Source of the DNA: Cenococcum geophilum 1.58
Lineage: Eukaryota > Ascomycota > Dothideomycetes > Gloniales > Gloniaceae
DNA length: 64,000 nucleotides
NCBI GenBank assembly: GCA_001692895.1
Contig: KV748235.1
Coordinates: 248,001-312,000, forward strand
Reading direction: 5' to 3'
The notes under the pieces are model-generated. The model was not told the DNA's origin. It saw nothing but the letters and a program-made list of their open reading frames with translations, and did not search any database. Positions within the stretch are counted from its first letter, which is position 1, and the number at the start of each line of letters is the position of its first letter. Below are positions 60,348 through 64,000 of the stretch, piece by piece. Position numbers and translations under genes: made by a program.

Positions 60348-63300
60348 TATAAGGGCGCAAAGAGACTTTAGGGAAGATTTAAAGGAATAATATAAATTCT
60401 ATCTAAATCTAAGGGTATATAGCTCTCGCTAAGAATAAGATATTACGTAAAGAAGAGAAAGAAATAATAAGAGAGTTATATATTAAATAGTTAGGGGTCT
60501 TAGTAGTCAATACGTACGTATATACATACGTGGTCTTTAACTAACTTTAGTAAAATTTAATGCATCTAGCAAAACTTAGCAGAAGTTAATTAAGCCAGTA
60601 AAATTTAGTAGAATTTGGTTAAAGCGTTAGAATTTATCTATTAAGTATTTTACTAAAATATTCCTACTATAACTAGGCTAGTCCTATTATAGTACCCCCC
60701 TCTTTAACTAAAGGTCTAAAATAATTAAATTTAGTTAAGACTTATAACTTATTACGTTTTTATATATTTATATAAGGTAGTAGTATAAAGTTCTACTAGT
60801 TCTAATTATAAATAAACTAATTAGGGTAGTAAGTAGAACTAATAACTTTAACTAGTAGTTAAAGTTCCTTAATATCTTGCGTGTTATATAACCGTATTAT
60901 AAATATTATAAATATTTTTTAATTTCAAGCTTCCTGCTATTGTATTTTTATATATTTATATTAAGTAGTAGTTATTTACCTTTATATTATATCTATTTAG
61001 CTAAAATAGGCTATAAAGAATAGTCTTTATAGAATTCTTTTACTAGGGAAGGCGTGTTAGTTTTAATTTAGTTATAAATTTCCTAAGTTTACGTTTTATA
61101 TCCTTTTTACTTAATAAAAAGTTTAAATTATTTAGATTATGTCTTCTATTATATATTATTAATTAAGTTAATAAAGTAAGAACTATTACTATTATTAACA
61201 ATTATAGAAGGTAGTAGTAGTACTTCGCGAGTTATAGGTTTACCCTTTAAGGGTTATAGTAAGTTTACGTAAAACGTTAGATATATTTTTATTTTAATTA
61301 GTAGTTTAAGCTTATAAATATATAGGCTTAGTTTTTTCTTAATTTAGTATAGGCCCGTAAACTTCTAGTCTAGTTTCTTTAAGGGTTATTAAGTCTTTAG
61401 GTTTTGTATATTTAGGTAAACTATATTACCTTTCTTAAAGTTCTATATAGAAGCTCGTCCTTTATTTATATACTATTCCTATACTATTTAAGCGTATACT
61501 AATTTACTTTATAATAGTTCCATTAACTACTTTATTTAATTAACAAAGTTATATATATTAATTAGTTAAATCCACTTAATTATAGGTCCTATTATATTAA
61601 TTTTAGGTTATAGTTTAAATCTAAGTTAAGGGTCTTATTTATAGGTTATATAGAATAGCGTTACGCCTATTAATTTATTTCTTATATTATTCGCAGTAAA
61701 CTTCGCTAATAGTAGCCACTTTCCCTAGTTATTTTATAGGTAGGAGTAGTATATTTATAGGTATTATTCTATAATTGCGTTTATAATTTTAGTTTAGCTA
61801 TTTATCTCTAGATAAAATATAATCAAGAGTTATATTTATATACTTAATTATTTATATAGGGCTTACTAAAAGTCTAAAATAAACTAGCTTCTGCGGTTAG
61901 ATATTATTAAATTAGAAAGTCTATATAGCTTAAAGACGTACTTAATAAAATATTTAGCTACTAATATTATATTAATTAAGTCTATAGGAATTATATATTG
62001 TATTTTTATAAAACGGTTAATAACTACTATAATATTTATAAACCTATTACTATTAGGTAGGTTAACTATAAAGTTAATTAAAATATCTTGCTATCTTTGC
62101 ATTAGAATTGGAATTGGTTAAAGTACTTCTTACTTCTTTATATAAGAGGTCTTCCTACGTATATATATTTTATATACTTAAACGTATCTTTATATATAGT
62201 TATATATTATAGGCTAGTAATATACTTATTAGATAATCTTATAAGCTTTTATATAGCTAGGATGCCTTACTATAAAGGAATTATATATAAATTTAAGTAT
62301 TTTAAATTATAATAGTTTAAAATTCGGAACTATTATCTTCTATTAATAGTATAACTAATTATTATAGATTTTATATTTAGTGAGTATAATATCCTTATAC
62401 TGCTATTTCCCTATTTAAATTACTTTTATTATATTTACTATCTAGGAGTTATTCTTATATTTATACTCTATTAATTTATTAATTTTTATGTCCTACTTAT
62501 TAATTTCTAATTTATTCCTATTAAGCTCCGCATTTAGAAATATAGGGTATAGTTTCTTAAAGTACTTAACGTATTCGGTAAGCAAGTGGCCACTGCAAGC
62601 ATGTGGCCACCTCCAAAAACTCACCAAAAACCCACAAAATCGATCCTTAATATCTCAACAACAACTAAATAATAAATTGTAATAATTTATATTTAGACTT
62701 TTATATACACTCTGCAGCTCCTATTAAAGTTGCATAGTAATTAGTCTAGTAGTTTTTAAGATATTATGATTTTGGGGCCAAAATAAAGCAAAATCTCTAT
62801 ATCTTAAAAACTACTGAACTAATTACTATGCAACTTTAATAGGAGTTGCAAAGCGTATATGAAAGTCTAAATCTAAAATTTTAGAATTTATTATTTAGTT
62901 GTTGTTGAGATACTAAAGATCGATTTTTTGGTTTTTTGGTGAGGTGGCCACATGCTTGCAGTGGCCACTTGCTTACCGAATACGTTAGGGGGCAGTAAAA
63001 TTTATAATTAATTTATAATCCATTTATTAGAGGCATTAGTAAATAAATTCTATAATTATTATATTAATAAGTTAGGCTTCTAATTAAGTTTACTAAATTA
63101 GTATATAATCTTAAAGTTAAATTATAAAAGGTATTCAGCCTAATAAATTTAGCTTTATATTAATTGCTTTATAGTTATAAAATACTATAGGTTTTTATAG
63201 TCCGTTAATACGCGTATTAAGAATAATAATCCTTTAAGTTCTAAACGCTATTATTTAAAATATCTAATAATTATAAGTAGTTCCTTATTATAAATCTTAT

Positions 63301-63435
63301 AGTTTAATTTAGTAGGGGTAAGTTTCTAGGAGAGAAAGGCTACTAGGTATAGCTCGCCGTTCTTATTATATTATAATAATACTCCTTTTAGTATATAATT
63401 AGATAAGTCTATTTTAATAATATATTTAAGGTTAG
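60348..63435 (-). mobile_element. Ty3/gypsy element D, 3' part, minus strand
   Basis: The 3' LTR is 60348-60691 (344 bp). Beside it the plus strand shows a C-run then TCTTTAACTAAAGG (about 60695-60714), the complement of a polypurine tract. Integrase remnants run to the right (about 61.25-61.5 kb reads like GRASIQNFKKGNIVYLNIQN on the minus strand). It is strongly TA-enriched. It is interrupted by a fold-back MITE and ends against the LTR at 63436. Confidence 0.72.
62569..62985. mobile_element. Fold-back MITE, near-perfect palindrome of 417 bp
   Basis: The two halves are inverted copies of each other over almost the whole length, meeting at about 62775-62785. Ends are ACGTATTCGGTAAGCAAGTG and its complement, flanked by TA on each side (62567-62568 and 62986-62987). 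Each arm holds the inner palindrome AGTGGCCACT. There is no coding capacity. The TA duplication suggests mobilisation by a Tc1/mariner or pogo-type transposase. Confidence 0.85.
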
Positions 63436-64000
63436 TGTCGGGAATGAGGCAAGTTGCCGTCACGTGTCGACATAGCCCTAGCGCGGTGAGGAACCTTAAG
63501 TTCCTTACCCCTTTCCTCATTCCTATTAAGAACAAAGAATAATTATTATACTATCTACGAACCGTAGCTACGTAATATCCCCTTGTGAGTCCAACACTGA
63601 TTAGTGGTTAACTTCACTGTTATACTATAGAACAGCTAGGTTTTCACTAAGAAGAGATGAGCCACTATACCAGTGCTACTCGTGCTAGAGGAAGCTGTTT
63701 TTTTAAGGTTAGAACTGGTTCTAAACCTTAAATAGAACTCTTTTATAAATCTAAGGATTTAAAGGCTAGAACTGGTCCTAAGCCTTTTTAAGATTATAGA
63801 TTCTTACGTCTATTACGCAGAATAATACGCTTTACAAGTCTTCGCGATTTAAGGCTAGAACTAGTCCTAAGCCCTATAATCGCAAATACACGTCACAAAC
63901 GCGTACTAAACGACAATCCCTATACTACTAATATTCCCTTCCTCTGAAGATATAACTATGGCCACTCTAAACAACTGGAGAGACTCCTTACTACTAGGGG
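63436..64000 (+). mobile_element. 5' end of a younger LTR retrotransposon, cut by window edge
   Basis: The sequence changes abruptly to normal composition at TGTCGGGAATGAGG (63436). The LTR may end at GTCCAACA (about 63595), but the 3' LTR lies outside the window, so this is unproven. A leader follows with three to four repeats of AAGGCTAGAACTGGTCCTAA (about 63705, 63755, 63850). An ATG at 63958 opens a frame (MATLNNWRDSLLLG) that runs off the edge and resembles the start of a Ty1/copia-type gag. The LTR holds inverted repeats GGAATGAGG/CCTCATTCC. Confidence 0.6.

Noticed and set aside
62488-62682. 64-codon plus-strand frame
   Set aside because: It straddles the left edge of the fold-back MITE and element D, so it is a chance frame.

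Overview
The window looks like a piece of a filamentous ascomycete (Pezizomycotina) nuclear genome. The evidence is short 50-110 bp introns with GT..AG ends and CTAAY-type branch sites, a HET-domain heterokaryon incompatibility gene, a HeLo-domain pseudokinase, and a long tract of transposons carrying the mutational footprint of repeat-induced point mutation (RIP: CpA to TpA on either strand, Gln codons turned into TAG/TAA). A Eurotiomycete-like host is a guess; the sequence alone does not fix the genus.

Region 1 (1 to about 16.4 kb) has normal composition and holds the host genes. These are an eight-exon epoxide hydrolase (447-2115, -), a pinin/SDK/memA splicing factor (3359-4564, -), divergently paired with the SF3b subunit PHF5A/Rds3 (4856-5300, +), a stretch of decayed coding-like sequence (about 6.2-9.0 kb), a conserved-looking coiled-coil protein of unknown role (9576-10910, -), an internally deleted Tc1/mariner element (12280-12790), and a HET gene (13163-16038, +) broken by one nonsense codon and by an 804 bp hAT-type insertion with a perfect 8 bp target duplication.

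Region 2 (about 16.5-37.3 kb) is a nest of RIP-mutated transposons. A plus-strand Ty3/gypsy chromovirus (A) is split by a minus-strand copy of the same family (B, 18865-32574, 5 bp duplication GCTAT). B carries a piggyBac-like DNA transposon inside its left LTR (18878-22023) and an ORF1-only LINE (22875-24980). Small TG..CA solo-LTR-like elements with 5 bp duplications sit in A.

Region 3 (about 37.7-39.6 kb) is a single unmutated gene island: a HeLo-type N-terminal region plus a degenerate kinase domain on the minus strand, frameshifted near its N-terminus.

Region 4 (about 39.6-64.0 kb) is again transposon: a Fot1/pogo transposase tail, a truncated gypsy element (C), satellite-like repeats, a gypsy copy (E2) interrupted by a complete gypsy copy of the same family (E1, 51374-59169, duplication TTATA), LINE insertions, a further gypsy element (D) running leftward, a fold-back MITE, and at the right edge the start of a younger LTR element.

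No tRNA, rRNA, CRISPR array or bacterial feature was seen. Nearly all of the transposon reading frames are dead. The interesting biology is in the programmed-cell-death-type genes (HET, HeLo-pseudokinase) caught beside or inside transposons, and in several small or two-gene transposon architectures.
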